From Streptomyces sp. NBC_01351 (GTDB taxonomy: Bacteria > Actinomycetota > Actinomycetes > Streptomycetales > Streptomycetaceae), in contig NZ_CP108356.1 in NCBI RefSeq assembly GCF_036237315.1, positions 5,027,501 to 5,091,500 of the forward strand: a stretch of 64,000 nt of DNA. The letters run 5' to 3'. Position numbers and translations under genes: made by a program. Of this stretch, positions 35,482-43,042 are shown one piece after another. Numbering within the stretch: the first letter of the stretch is position 1; the number at the start of each line of letters is the position of its first letter. The notes beneath the pieces were generated by a model that had not been told where the DNA came from, searched no databases, and was given only the letters and a program-made list of their open reading frames with translations.

Positions 35482-35958
35482 TCAGCCGGTTTCGCGTACG
35501 TCGGCGAGGGTGGCGCACGCGTGGGCGATGAGCTCGGCGGGGGCCATCGGGAAGACGGTGTTCGGGGTGCCGGCCGCTGCCCATACCTCCGTGTGGGCGA
35601 GGAGGGACCGGTCGGCCAGTACCCGGGTGCGGGTGCGGTGGCCGAAGGGCGGGACCCCGCCGATGGCGTAGCCGGTGGTTTCCCGGACGACGGTGGCGTC
35701 CGCCCGGGTCACCTTCCCGGCGCCGAGCTCGCGGCGTACGGCGTCCACGTCGACCCGGGAAGCGCCGTCCATGAGGACCAGCACCGGGACCCCGTCCGCG
35801 GCGAAGATCAGCGACTTGACGATCTGGCTGAGCTCGCAGCCGATCGCGGCGGCCGCGTCGGCGGCCGTACGGGTCCCCTCGGGGAAGCTCCGGACGGTGA
35901 GGTCGATACCCAGGCCGGCGAGGGCCTCGGCGAACAGGGGATGCGCGGTGGTCGTCAT
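35482..35958 (-). CDS. ybaK: YbaK/EbsC (prolyl-tRNA editing) family protein
   Basis: YbaK-type proteins hydrolyse mischarged aminoacyl-tRNAs such as Cys-tRNA(Pro). 158 residues: AAAIGCELSQIVKSLIFAADG, with the conserved Lys of the active site, then GYAIGGVPPFGH and DRSLLAHTEVWAAAGTPNTVF. The ATG at 35958 lacks a clear Shine-Dalgarno; TAGCGT a few bases upstream could be a -10 for a leaderless mRNA. The 3' part is duplicated downstream. Which amino acid it edits cannot be told. Confidence 0.88.
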   Translation of the reverse strand: MTTTAHPLFAEALAGLGIDLTVRSFPEGTRTAADAAAAIGCELSQIVKSLIFAADGVPVLVLMDGASRVDVDAVRRELGAGKVTRADATVVRETTGYAIGGVPPFGHRTRTRVLADRSLLAHTEVWAAAGTPNTVFPMAPAELIAHACATLADVRETG

Positions 35959-36067
35959 ACCGGGACGCTAACGCCGCGCGTCGCGGCGGGTCGAGGAGGT
36001 TTCCCCCACGCCACGCCCGCGTCGTCCCCGCCCGCCACGATCCCGCCCTGCCCGGAGGGCCACCGCG

Positions 36068-37693
36068 TCAGGAGGAGAGGACTTCCGCCACGATCGGGCC
36101 CGCCGTCTCGCCGCCGTGGCCGCCGGCCTCGACCATCGCCGCCGCGGCCACGTCCCCGTTGAAGCCGGTGAACCAGCTGTCCGGGCTGCCCGCACCGTCG
36201 ACCTCGGCCGAGCCGGTCTTCGCGCCCTTGTCCGCGCCGCCGACCGAGGCCATCGCCGCGCTGCCGGTGCCGCTGGTCGCCGTCAGCTTCATCATCTTCA
36301 CCAGCTGCGCCGACACCCCCGGCTTCAAGGGGCGCGAGGCGGTGGCGAGGGTGCGTCCGTCCAGCGAGGCCTTCACGATCACCGGCTGCCGGAACACCCC
36401 GGTCCGGGCGGTGGCCGTGATCGAGGCGACGTTCAGCGGGTTCATGGTGATCGTGCCCTGGCCGATGTACGCGGCGGCCGCGCCCGCCCCCGAGACCTCC
36501 GGAACGGACCCGTCCACCGAGACGATCCCGGTCTTCCAGTCCAGCCCGATGCCAAAGACCTCCTTGGCCTCCCGGGGGAGCGCGCTGTTGTCCTTCACGT
36601 CGTCGATCAGGCTGATGAAGGCGGTGTTGCAGGACTTGGCGAAGCTCGACGCGAAGGTCTCGCCCTCCGTCTTGAAGTTCTTCAGGTTGTGGAAGGGCTT
36701 CCCCTCCCACGTGGCGGTCGCCGGGCACGCCGCCGGCTTGTCCGCCGACACCAGGCCCTTCTCGATCAGCATGGCGGCCGTCACGATCTTCATCGTCGAG
36801 CCCGGGGCGCGGGCCCCCTTCATCGCCGCGTTGAAACCGTCCTTGCGGTGGTTGGCCACGGCCAGGATCTCGCCCGTGCTCGGCTTGATCGCCACCACCG
36901 AGGACTCGGCGTGCCTGGCCACCGCCTTCTCCGCCGCCGCCTGCACATCGGCGTCCAGTACGGTCTGGATCTCCCCCGGCTTGCCCTCGGCCAGCGTCAG
37001 CAGGGTCCGCTTGGGCGCGTCCTGGGCGGCCGGCTCGATCCAGACCTCCGAGCCCTTCGTGCCGCCCGCCTTCTCCCCGTACGTCTTGCGCAGGTCGTCC
37101 AGGATGGCGCGCAGCGAGGGGTACTGCTCGGCCGTCAGCTCCTTGCCGTTGCGGTCGAGCGCCTTGACCGGCGGGGTCGCGGGGGAGCCCGCGCGCAGCT
37201 TCTCGTCCTTCTGGAGCTGCGGGTGGATCACCGAGGGCTTCCAGTCGACCAGCGGCTTTCCGCTGGTCAGCCCGCGCACCACGGTGAGCGTCGACTCGTA
37301 GGCGAGGGGTTTGGTGACGCCCTCGTACGTGATCTCCGCCTCGACCTTGAAGGGCATGCTCGTGCCGTTGTAGGTGCCGGGGGTGATCACGGCCTTCGAC
37401 ACGTACGACTTGGTCTTGAAATCGCCGACGGCGGCCTGCGCGGCCTGCGCGTTGTTCGTCAGGTCGGCGGCCGCACGCTCGTCCCCTGCGGCCCACGCGG
37501 CGAGGAAGGCCTTTGCGGTGGCCACGGTCTCCTTCTCGGTGACCGGCCCGCTGCCCTTCCCCGACTGGGTGGAGGTTGCGCCGCCCCCGTCCTCTCCGGC
37601 GTCTCCGACCAGCGCGTACACCCCGTACCCGGCGCCGCCGACGAGTGCGAGGAACACCCCGCCGACTATGGCGCCCTTGGCTGCCCCGTTCAC
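36068..37693 (-). CDS. Class B-like penicillin-binding protein (MecA_N plus transpeptidase)
   Basis: Membrane-anchored peptidoglycan transpeptidase of 541 residues. N-terminal anchor at ~5-28 (GAIVGGVFLALVGGAGYGVYAL), an NTF2-like MecA_N domain (~55-160), then the transpeptidase domain: SxxK as Ser299-Thr-Met-Lys302 (GSTMK), SCN in AKSCNTAFI and KTG in GAKTGSAE. All catalytic residues are intact. The GTG start has GGGGAGGGG about six bases upstream. A near-perfect 22-bp palindrome stands just upstream at 37720-37741. Confidence 0.92.
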   Translation of the reverse strand: MNGAAKGAIVGGVFLALVGGAGYGVYALVGDAGEDGGGATSTQSGKGSGPVTEKETVATAKAFLAAWAAGDERAAADLTNNAQAAQAAVGDFKTKSYVSKAVITPGTYNGTSMPFKVEAEITYEGVTKPLAYESTLTVVRGLTSGKPLVDWKPSVIHPQLQKDEKLRAGSPATPPVKALDRNGKELTAEQYPSLRAILDDLRKTYGEKAGGTKGSEVWIEPAAQDAPKRTLLTLAEGKPGEIQTVLDADVQAAAEKAVARHAESSVVAIKPSTGEILAVANHRKDGFNAAMKGARAPGSTMKIVTAAMLIEKGLVSADKPAACPATATWEGKPFHNLKNFKTEGETFASSFAKSCNTAFISLIDDVKDNSALPREAKEVFGIGLDWKTGIVSVDGSVPEVSGAGAAAAYIGQGTITMNPLNVASITATARTGVFRQPVIVKASLDGRTLATASRPLKPGVSAQLVKMMKLTATSGTGSAAMASVGGADKGAKTGSAEVDGAGSPDSWFTGFNGDVAAAAMVEAGGHGGETAGPIVAEVLSS

Positions 37694-37719
37694 TTGAGTC
37701 CCCTCCCCAGGAGCCACAG

Positions 37720-37741
37720 TTCCCTGAACGTGTTCAAGGAA
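37720..37741. promoter_or_regulatory. Near-perfect palindrome upstream of the PBP gene
   Basis: TTCC-C-TGAAC, a GT centre, then GTTCA-A-GGAA: 22 bases with a single mismatched pair. It sits 27 bases before the GTG start, where a repressor or an mRNA hairpin would act on the PBP gene. Confidence 0.45.
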
Positions 37742-37850
37742 CCCTTGGTGTGGACCTTACGTCGCGTCGCGGTTCGCGTTCGCTCTTGTTACCGGAACGG
37801 AACCTCGATGGCCGAAAACCGCGGGCATGTGGCAGGAGGGCTCAGGTCGG

Positions 37851-38432
37851 TCAACGGCGCACCCGATAGCGCACGTGAAGCACCCGGTTGCCCTGAATCA
37901 CCACGTCAGGATCCTCCAACAGGTGCTGCGCGTGGACCGACCCGAAGTAGCGCTTGCCGGACCCGAACACGACGGGTACGACGTCCATGCGCACCTCGTC
38001 GATCAGGCCCGCGGCAAGCACCTGGCCACCGACGTCGCCGGCGGCGACCTCGACCATGCGGTCACCCGCAAGTTCCCGCGCCTTGGCCACGGCTGCCTCG
38101 ACGCCGTCGACGAAGTGAAACGGCGCCTCGGGGTCCCAGCCCCCGGGCTCCGGCCGGTGCGTCACGACGACCACGTGGCCGATCCCGCCCGGCGGCTTCC
38201 CGTCCCAGCCGTCCGTCAGGTCGAAGACGTGGCGGCCGACGATCGTGACTCCGATCCGGTCCCAGTACGGCCGGGTGTAGTCGTAGGACGTCTGCGACAC
38301 CTTCAGCTCGCCGCTCTCGTCCAACGGGACGTCACCGTTGGACAACCAGTCGAACAACGGTCCGGGCTGGTCATCCTCGTCCGCGACGAACCCGTCCACC
38401 GACACCGAGCTGTACATGACCACCTTGCCCAC
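37851..38432 (-). CDS. Dihydrofolate reductase-like (RibD C-terminal) protein
   Basis: NADPH-binding reductase fold of 193 residues: VVMYSSVSVDGFVADEDDQPG at the N-terminus, TIVGRHVFDLTDGWDG, and GDVGGQVLAAGLIDEVRMDVVPVVFGSGKRYF. Such proteins are close to YyaP/YwjB and have no proven substrate. The GTG at 38432 has GAGGAG six bases upstream. A TTTGGGG-TG-CCCCAAA inverted repeat at 38448-38463 directly precedes the ribosome site. Confidence 0.85.
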   Translation of the reverse strand: MGKVVMYSSVSVDGFVADEDDQPGPLFDWLSNGDVPLDESGELKVSQTSYDYTRPYWDRIGVTIVGRHVFDLTDGWDGKPPGGIGHVVVVTHRPEPGGWDPEAPFHFVDGVEAAVAKARELAGDRMVEVAAGDVGGQVLAAGLIDEVRMDVVPVVFGSGKRYFGSVHAQHLLEDPDVVIQGNRVLHVRYRVRR

Positions 38433-38447
38433 GGGGCTCTCCTCTGC

Positions 38448-38463
38448 TTTGGGGTGCCCCAAA
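38448..38463. promoter_or_regulatory. Inverted repeat before the DHFR-like gene
   Basis: TTTGGGG and CCCCAAA surround TG, next to the GAGGAG ribosome site. It is a candidate operator, or a hairpin that hides the ribosome site. Confidence 0.4.
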
Positions 38464-38528
38464 TCATCCCGAACCGCATCGGAACGAAAGTCACGCCACC
38501 GTCGAACCGAGCCACGCAACAACCACAG

Positions 38529-38558
38529 CGGGCCCGGCACCATCAGGTGCCGGGCCCG
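38529..38558 (-). terminator. Terminator of pmt
   Basis: GGGCCCGGCACC and its complement surround ATCA, 13 bases beyond the pmt stop. A perfect 12-bp GC stem, extended by one C-G pair. Confidence 0.75.
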
Positions 38559-38570
38559 TCGTTTGCGCTG

Positions 38571-40340
38571 CTAGACCCAGGTGTCCAGCCACATGCGGTT
38601 GCGCCAGGAGTCCATCGGGAGGGTCTGGCCGGTGTAGATGGGCCAGAAGTAGATGAAGTTCCACACGATCAGCAGGACCAGGACCCCCGCCCCGATCGCC
38701 CCCAGCGCCCGTCTGCGCTCGTTCGAACCGGCCGGGCCCAGCAGGGCGCCGATCATCATCGCCACCGCCAGGCACAGGTACGGGACGAAGACCACCGCGT
38801 AGAAGTAGAAGATCGTCCGCTCCTGGTAGTTGAACCAGGGCAGCAGACCCGCGCCCAGCGCGCACGCGATCGCGCCCGCCCGCCAGTCGCGGCGGAAGAA
38901 CCACCGCCAGAGCACGTACAGCAGCGCGAAGCAGCCCGCCCACCACAGCAGCGGGGTGCCCAGGGCCAGGACCTCGCGGGCGCACTTGCCCGCCTCGGTC
39001 GCCGGGCAGCCGTCGGTGCCGGGCGCGGGGGACTCGTAGAAGTACGAGACGGGCCGGCCCAGGACCAGCCAGCTCCACGGGTTGGAGTCGTAGGTGTGCC
39101 CGTCGTGCAGGTTGACGTGGAACTTGTAGACCTCGGTCTCGTAGTGCCACAGGCTCCGCAGCCACTCCGGGAGGAACGACAGCGAGCTGTTCTGGTCGTA
39201 CTTGGCCGCCCAGTCGCGCAGGTACCCGCCCTTGCCGTTGTCCGGGCTGAAGATCCACCCCGACCAGGAGGCGACGTACGTGACGATCGCGACCGGGACG
39301 GTGGACACGAAGGCCGGCAGGGCGTCACGGCGCAGCATCGACGCGTACGGGCGCCCCGCGCCCGCCGTGCGGCGCGCGGCCGCGTCCCACAGCACGGTGA
39401 GGACGCCGAAGAAGGCCAGGGCGATGAAGCCGTTCCACTTCGTGCCGGCGGCCAGGCCCAGGCAGACGCCCGCCAGGATCCGGTACGGGCGCCAGCCCAG
39501 CCGCAGCGTCTCGGCGATCTTCATGTCGGGCCGGGTACGGCCCTCCTCGTCCACCGGGAGCGCGGCCGCGAGCCGGGCCCGCGCCCCGTCCCGGTCGATC
39601 AGCAGCGCCCCGAAGGCGGCCAGCACGAAGAACATCAGCACCAGGTCGAGCAGCGCGGTGCGGCTCATCACCAGGTGCAGGCCGTCCACCGCCAGCAGCG
39701 CGCCCGCCAGGCAGCCCAGGAAGGTGGAGCGGAACAGGCGGCGCCCGATCCGGCACAGCATCAGCACCGACAGGGTGCCGAGCAGGGCCGTCATGAACCG
39801 CCAGCCGAAGGGGGTGAAGCCGTGCATCAGCTCGCCGAGCCCGATGACCCACTTGCCGACGGGCGGGTGCACCACGTAGCCGGGGTCCAGCGGGAGGGCG
39901 ATCCCGTCGGGGTTGGCGAGGATCGACTTGTCGATGTCCTTGGGCCAGCTCGCCTCGTAGCCCTGCTTGACCGTGGCCCAGGCGTCCTTGGCGTAGTACG
40001 TCTCGTCGAATATCACCGCCTTCGGACTGCCCAGGTTCACGAACCGCAGCACCCCCGCGACCAGCGCCACCAGCAGCGGCCCCGCCCACGCCAGGATCCG
40101 GTTCCACGTCCCCCACACCTCGGGCGGCAGCCCGAAGGTCATCCACAGCTGTGGGGACGGCTGTGCGTACGGGGGCACCAGGCGGCCCCGGACGTCCGTG
40201 CGCGCGGACGCTCCGGCCGGCGGCGCGTAGCCGAAGCCGCGCAGGCGGCGCAGCCAGGTGGGCTGCTCTTCGGCCCACCCCGACGGCGGGGTGGGAGGGG
40301 CCCCCGCGGGGCTGGGCGGCGGCGTCGCGGTACTGGTCAC
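38571..40340 (-). CDS. pmt: Protein O-mannosyltransferase
   Basis: Membrane GT39 enzyme moving mannose from polyprenyl-phosphate-mannose to Ser/Thr of exported proteins. 589 residues, about eleven helices. The first loop carries the catalytic acidic pair (VIFDETYYAKDAW) and later PLDPGYVVHPPVGKW; a large extracytoplasmic region contains HDGHTYDSNPWSWLVLGRPV. In S. coelicolor pmt mutants resist phage phiC31 and are antibiotic-hypersensitive. The GTG at 40340 has TACGAT six bases upstream and no ribosome site: leaderless. The open frame continues upstream without support. Divergent from rsmI. Confidence 0.93.
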   Translation of the reverse strand: MTSTATPPPSPAGAPPTPPSGWAEEQPTWLRRLRGFGYAPPAGASARTDVRGRLVPPYAQPSPQLWMTFGLPPEVWGTWNRILAWAGPLLVALVAGVLRFVNLGSPKAVIFDETYYAKDAWATVKQGYEASWPKDIDKSILANPDGIALPLDPGYVVHPPVGKWVIGLGELMHGFTPFGWRFMTALLGTLSVLMLCRIGRRLFRSTFLGCLAGALLAVDGLHLVMSRTALLDLVLMFFVLAAFGALLIDRDGARARLAAALPVDEEGRTRPDMKIAETLRLGWRPYRILAGVCLGLAAGTKWNGFIALAFFGVLTVLWDAAARRTAGAGRPYASMLRRDALPAFVSTVPVAIVTYVASWSGWIFSPDNGKGGYLRDWAAKYDQNSSLSFLPEWLRSLWHYETEVYKFHVNLHDGHTYDSNPWSWLVLGRPVSYFYESPAPGTDGCPATEAGKCAREVLALGTPLLWWAGCFALLYVLWRWFFRRDWRAGAIACALGAGLLPWFNYQERTIFYFYAVVFVPYLCLAVAMMIGALLGPAGSNERRRALGAIGAGVLVLLIVWNFIYFWPIYTGQTLPMDSWRNRMWLDTWV

Positions 40341-40428
40341 CGGCACATCGTAGGGAAGAGAGGGGAAGAGATCCGTGTGCACCCCGGGACCGGGGGGCGG
40401 CGGGCCACGGGACTGAGAGGATGGGCGG

Positions 40429-41346
40429 GTGACGACTGACCAGCCTCTCCGCTCCGAACCCTCCTCCACGACGGCCTCCGCGGCGGGCCTGCCGGGCACG
40501 CTCGTGCTAGCCGGGACGCCCATCGGCGACCTCGCGGACGCCCCGCCGCGGCTCGCGGCCGAGCTGGAGCGGGCCGACGTCGTCGCCGCCGAGGACACCC
40601 GGCGGCTGCGCCGGCTGACCCAGGGGCTCGGCGTGCACACCACCGGGCGCGTCGTCTCGTACTTCGAGGGGAACGAGACCGCGCGCACCCCGGAGCTGGT
40701 CCAGGCCCTGGAGGACGGCAAGCGCGTGCTGCTGGTGACCGACGCCGGCATGCCCTCCGTCTCCGACCCCGGCTACCGGCTCGTCGCCGCCGCCGTGGAG
40801 AAGGACATCAAGGTCACCGCCGTCCCCGGGCCCTCCGCCGTCCTCACCGCGCTCGCCCTGTCCGGGCTGCCCGTGGACCGGTTCTGCTTCGAGGGCTTCC
40901 TGCCGCGCAAGGCGGGCGAGCGCCTGGGCCGGCTGCGCGAGGTCGAGGGCGAGCGCCGCACGCTCGTCTACTTCGAGGCCCCGCACCGGCTCGACGACAC
41001 CCTGGCCGCGATGGCCGAGGTCTTCGGCGCCGACCGGCGGGCCGCCGTGTGCCGCGAGCTGACGAAGACCTACGAGGAGGTCAAGCGCGGCGGCCTCGGC
41101 GAGCTGGCGGCCTGGGCGGCCGAGGGAGTGCGCGGGGAGATCACCGTCGTGGTCGAAGGGGCCCCGGCGGCCGGGCCCGGAGACGTGGACGCCGAGGAGC
41201 TCGTGCGCCGGGTCCGGGTGCGCGAGGAGGCGGGGGAGCGCCGCAAGGAGGCCATCGCGGCGGTCGCGGCCGAGGCCGGAGTACCCAAGCGCGAGGTGTT
41301 CGACGCGGTCGTCGCGGCAAAGAATGCGGCACAAAAGGTGCCGTAA
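40429..41346 (+). CDS. rsmI: 16S rRNA 2'-O-methyltransferase RsmI
   Basis: Methylates the ribose of C1402 in 16S rRNA with SAM. 305 residues. Family motifs: GTLVLAGTPIGDLADAPPR, AAEDTRRLRRL, VTDAGMPSVSDPGYRLV, AVPGPSAVLTALALSGLP and YFEAPHRLDDTLAAM, then the C-terminal helical domain. GTG start with little leader. It is 88 bases from the divergent pmt start. Confidence 0.93.
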   Translation: MTTDQPLRSEPSSTTASAAGLPGTLVLAGTPIGDLADAPPRLAAELERADVVAAEDTRRLRRLTQGLGVHTTGRVVSYFEGNETARTPELVQALEDGKRVLLVTDAGMPSVSDPGYRLVAAAVEKDIKVTAVPGPSAVLTALALSGLPVDRFCFEGFLPRKAGERLGRLREVEGERRTLVYFEAPHRLDDTLAAMAEVFGADRRAAVCRELTKTYEEVKRGGLGELAAWAAEGVRGEITVVVEGAPAAGPGDVDAEELVRRVRVREEAGERRKEAIAAVAAEAGVPKREVFDAVVAAKNAAQKVP

Positions 41347-41466
41347 GTCGGTAAAGGGCTAACCTGAAAGGCAAAGCTCAGACCGCGCACCGGGCGCTTT
41401 GGGCATGAGTCGCCCAAGGACCGTCCAACACTAGACAGGGCCTGATGCGCTCCCGCCCGAAGAGGC

Positions 41467-41492
41467 GTCCACTGGCAATGGCACCAGTGGAC
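41467..41492 (+). promoter_or_regulatory. 5' leader hairpin upstream of the zinc-ribbon gene
   Basis: GTCCACTGG and CCAGTGGAC pair perfectly around an 8-base loop, ending a few bases before AGGAG and 13 bases before the ATG at 41506. It may control access to the ribosome site. A second repeat, TTGGGC-N7-GCCCAA, lies at 41399-41417. Confidence 0.45.
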
Positions 41493-41505
41493 AAGAGGAG
41501 CTCGC

Positions 41506-41991
41506 ATGAGTGAGATCGCTGATACCCCGGTACCCGTGGCGGGACCCGCCACCGCACCCGCCGCACCCCACGACGTTCCCACCCCGCCGGTGCAGATCGT
41601 GCACGAGGCGTACTCCTTCGCATGCATGAAGTGCGGTTACGGCTGGGAGCAGGGGTACGAGATAGAACACCACGTGGATGGCAAGGGCGAGCCGTTCATC
41701 ATGTACACGGTCAAGGGAGAGCGGGTGCCCTCCCCCCTGTCGAACCCGACCTGCCTGAACTGCGGCGGTCACGTCGTACGGATCATGCGGGCCGGCCAGG
41801 TCTCCTCGGTGCTCGGCACGATCGACCGGCTCTACCACCACCGCATCGCCCCGGGGATCGCCGGGCCCGTGCCAGCGGGGGCGAACGTACCCCGGACCCA
41901 CAAGGCGCACGAAGGCCCGGGACCCGTGGCCGTGGACGACGCGGACCGGGGCCCGCTCTCCCGGCTGATGGGGATCTTCCGCCGGTCATAA
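41506..41991 (+). CDS. Conserved actinobacterial zinc-ribbon protein, function unknown
   Basis: Soluble protein of 161 residues. Two Cys pairs, FACMKCGYGWEQ and PTCLNCGGHVV, about 48 residues apart, form a probable zinc ribbon; between them stands EIEHHVDGKGEPFIMYTVKGE. The N-terminus is Pro/Ala-rich and the C-terminus ends LSRLMGIFRRS. AGGAG stands before the ATG. The gene lies between rsmI and tatD; neighbourhood suggests a nucleic-acid role, but nothing in the sequence proves it. Confidence 0.7.
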   Translation: MSEIADTPVPVAGPATAPAAPHDVPTPPVQIVHEAYSFACMKCGYGWEQGYEIEHHVDGKGEPFIMYTVKGERVPSPLSNPTCLNCGGHVVRIMRAGQVSSVLGTIDRLYHHRIAPGIAGPVPAGANVPRTHKAHEGPGPVAVDDADRGPLSRLMGIFRRS

Positions 41992-42001
41992 GATCGGCCG
42001 T

Positions 42002-42874
42002 ATGAGCTCTTCCAAGGACGCACCGCCGCCGCTGCCCGAACCCCTCCGGGTGGCGGTGGCGGACTCGCACACCCACCTGGACATGCAGTCCGGCACCGTC
42101 GAGGAGGGCCTCGCGAAGGCCGCCTCCGTGGGCGTGACCACCGTCGTCCAGGTCGGCTGCGACGTGAAGGGCTCCCGGTGGGCCGCCGAGACCGCGGCCG
42201 CGTACGAGAACGTCCACGCGGCCGTGGCCCTGCACCCGAACGAAGCCCCCCGCATCGTCCACGGGGACCCCGACGGATGGTCCCGGCAGGGCGCGCGGGC
42301 GGGCGGCGGCGACGCCGCCCTCGACGAGGCGCTCGCGGAGATCGAGGCGCTGGCCCGCCTCGACCACGTCAAGGCGGTCGGCGAGACCGGCCTCGACTAC
42401 TTCCGCACCGGCGCGGAGGGGATGGCCGCGCAGGAGCGCTCCTTCCGCGCCCACATCGAGATCGCCAAGCGCACCGGCAAGGCCCTCGTCATCCACGACC
42501 GCGAGGCCCACGCCGACGTCCTGCGCGTCCTGCGCGAGGAGGGCGCCCCGGAGCGCACGGTCTTCCACTGCTACTCCGGGGACGCCGACATGGCCCGCGA
42601 GTGCGCCGCCGCCGGGTACTACATGTCCTTCGCCGGGACCGTCACCTTCAAGAACGCGGCCCCGCTGCGCGAGGCCCTCGCCGTGGCCCCGCTGGAGCTG
42701 GTCCTCGTCGAGACCGACGCCCCCTACCTGACCCCGGCGCCCTACCGCGGACGGCCCAACGCGCCGTACCTCATTCCGCTGACGGTCCGCGCCATGGCCG
42801 CCGTACGCGGCATCGACGAGGACGCGATGGCCACGGCCCTGGCGGCCAACACGGCCCGCGCCTTCGCCTACTGA
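42002..42874 (+). CDS. TatD family metal-dependent DNase
   Basis: Metal-dependent nuclease of the TatD family, 290 residues. Metal ligands: ADSHTHLDM (HxH), AVGETGLDYF (Glu), LVIHDREAH and VFHCYSGDADMA (His residues) and LVETDAPYLTPAPYRGRPN (Asp). TAAGAT stands seven bases before the ATG and there is no Shine-Dalgarno, so it is probably leaderless with its own promoter inside the end of the preceding gene. Confidence 0.92.
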   Translation: MSSSKDAPPPLPEPLRVAVADSHTHLDMQSGTVEEGLAKAASVGVTTVVQVGCDVKGSRWAAETAAAYENVHAAVALHPNEAPRIVHGDPDGWSRQGARAGGGDAALDEALAEIEALARLDHVKAVGETGLDYFRTGAEGMAAQERSFRAHIEIAKRTGKALVIHDREAHADVLRVLREEGAPERTVFHCYSGDADMARECAAAGYYMSFAGTVTFKNAAPLREALAVAPLELVLVETDAPYLTPAPYRGRPNAPYLIPLTVRAMAAVRGIDEDAMATALAANTARAFAY

Positions 42875-42955
42875 GCGCTGCCGACGCCCTGCCGGCGCCC
42901 TGCCGAACGCCCGGCCTCCCCGGGCCCGCCCCCCGAACACCTGGACACCCTGAGT

Positions 42956-42996
42956 AGTCGTACGACTTTGGAGTGTGACGACTCCTCCGCTAAGGT
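42956..42996 (+). promoter_or_regulatory. rpfB promoter with adjacent palindrome
   Basis: TTGGAG (-35, 42968-42973) and TAAGGT (-10, 42991-42996) are 17 bases apart. A perfect 12-bp palindrome AGTCGTACGACT (42956-42967) abuts the -35 element, a position suited to an activator or repressor. The start would be near 43003, giving a leader of about 40 bases. Confidence 0.6.
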
Positions 42997-43042
42997 GCCG
43001 TGCCCGAACCAGCGGGTGCCGACCACCAGTGGAGCGAGCGTC

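Noticed and set aside
34973..35584. Minus-strand frame with repeated HPEHRLPDGPRRAHRPRV blocks
   Set aside because: The repeated protein blocks come from the ybaK 3' duplication read out of frame.
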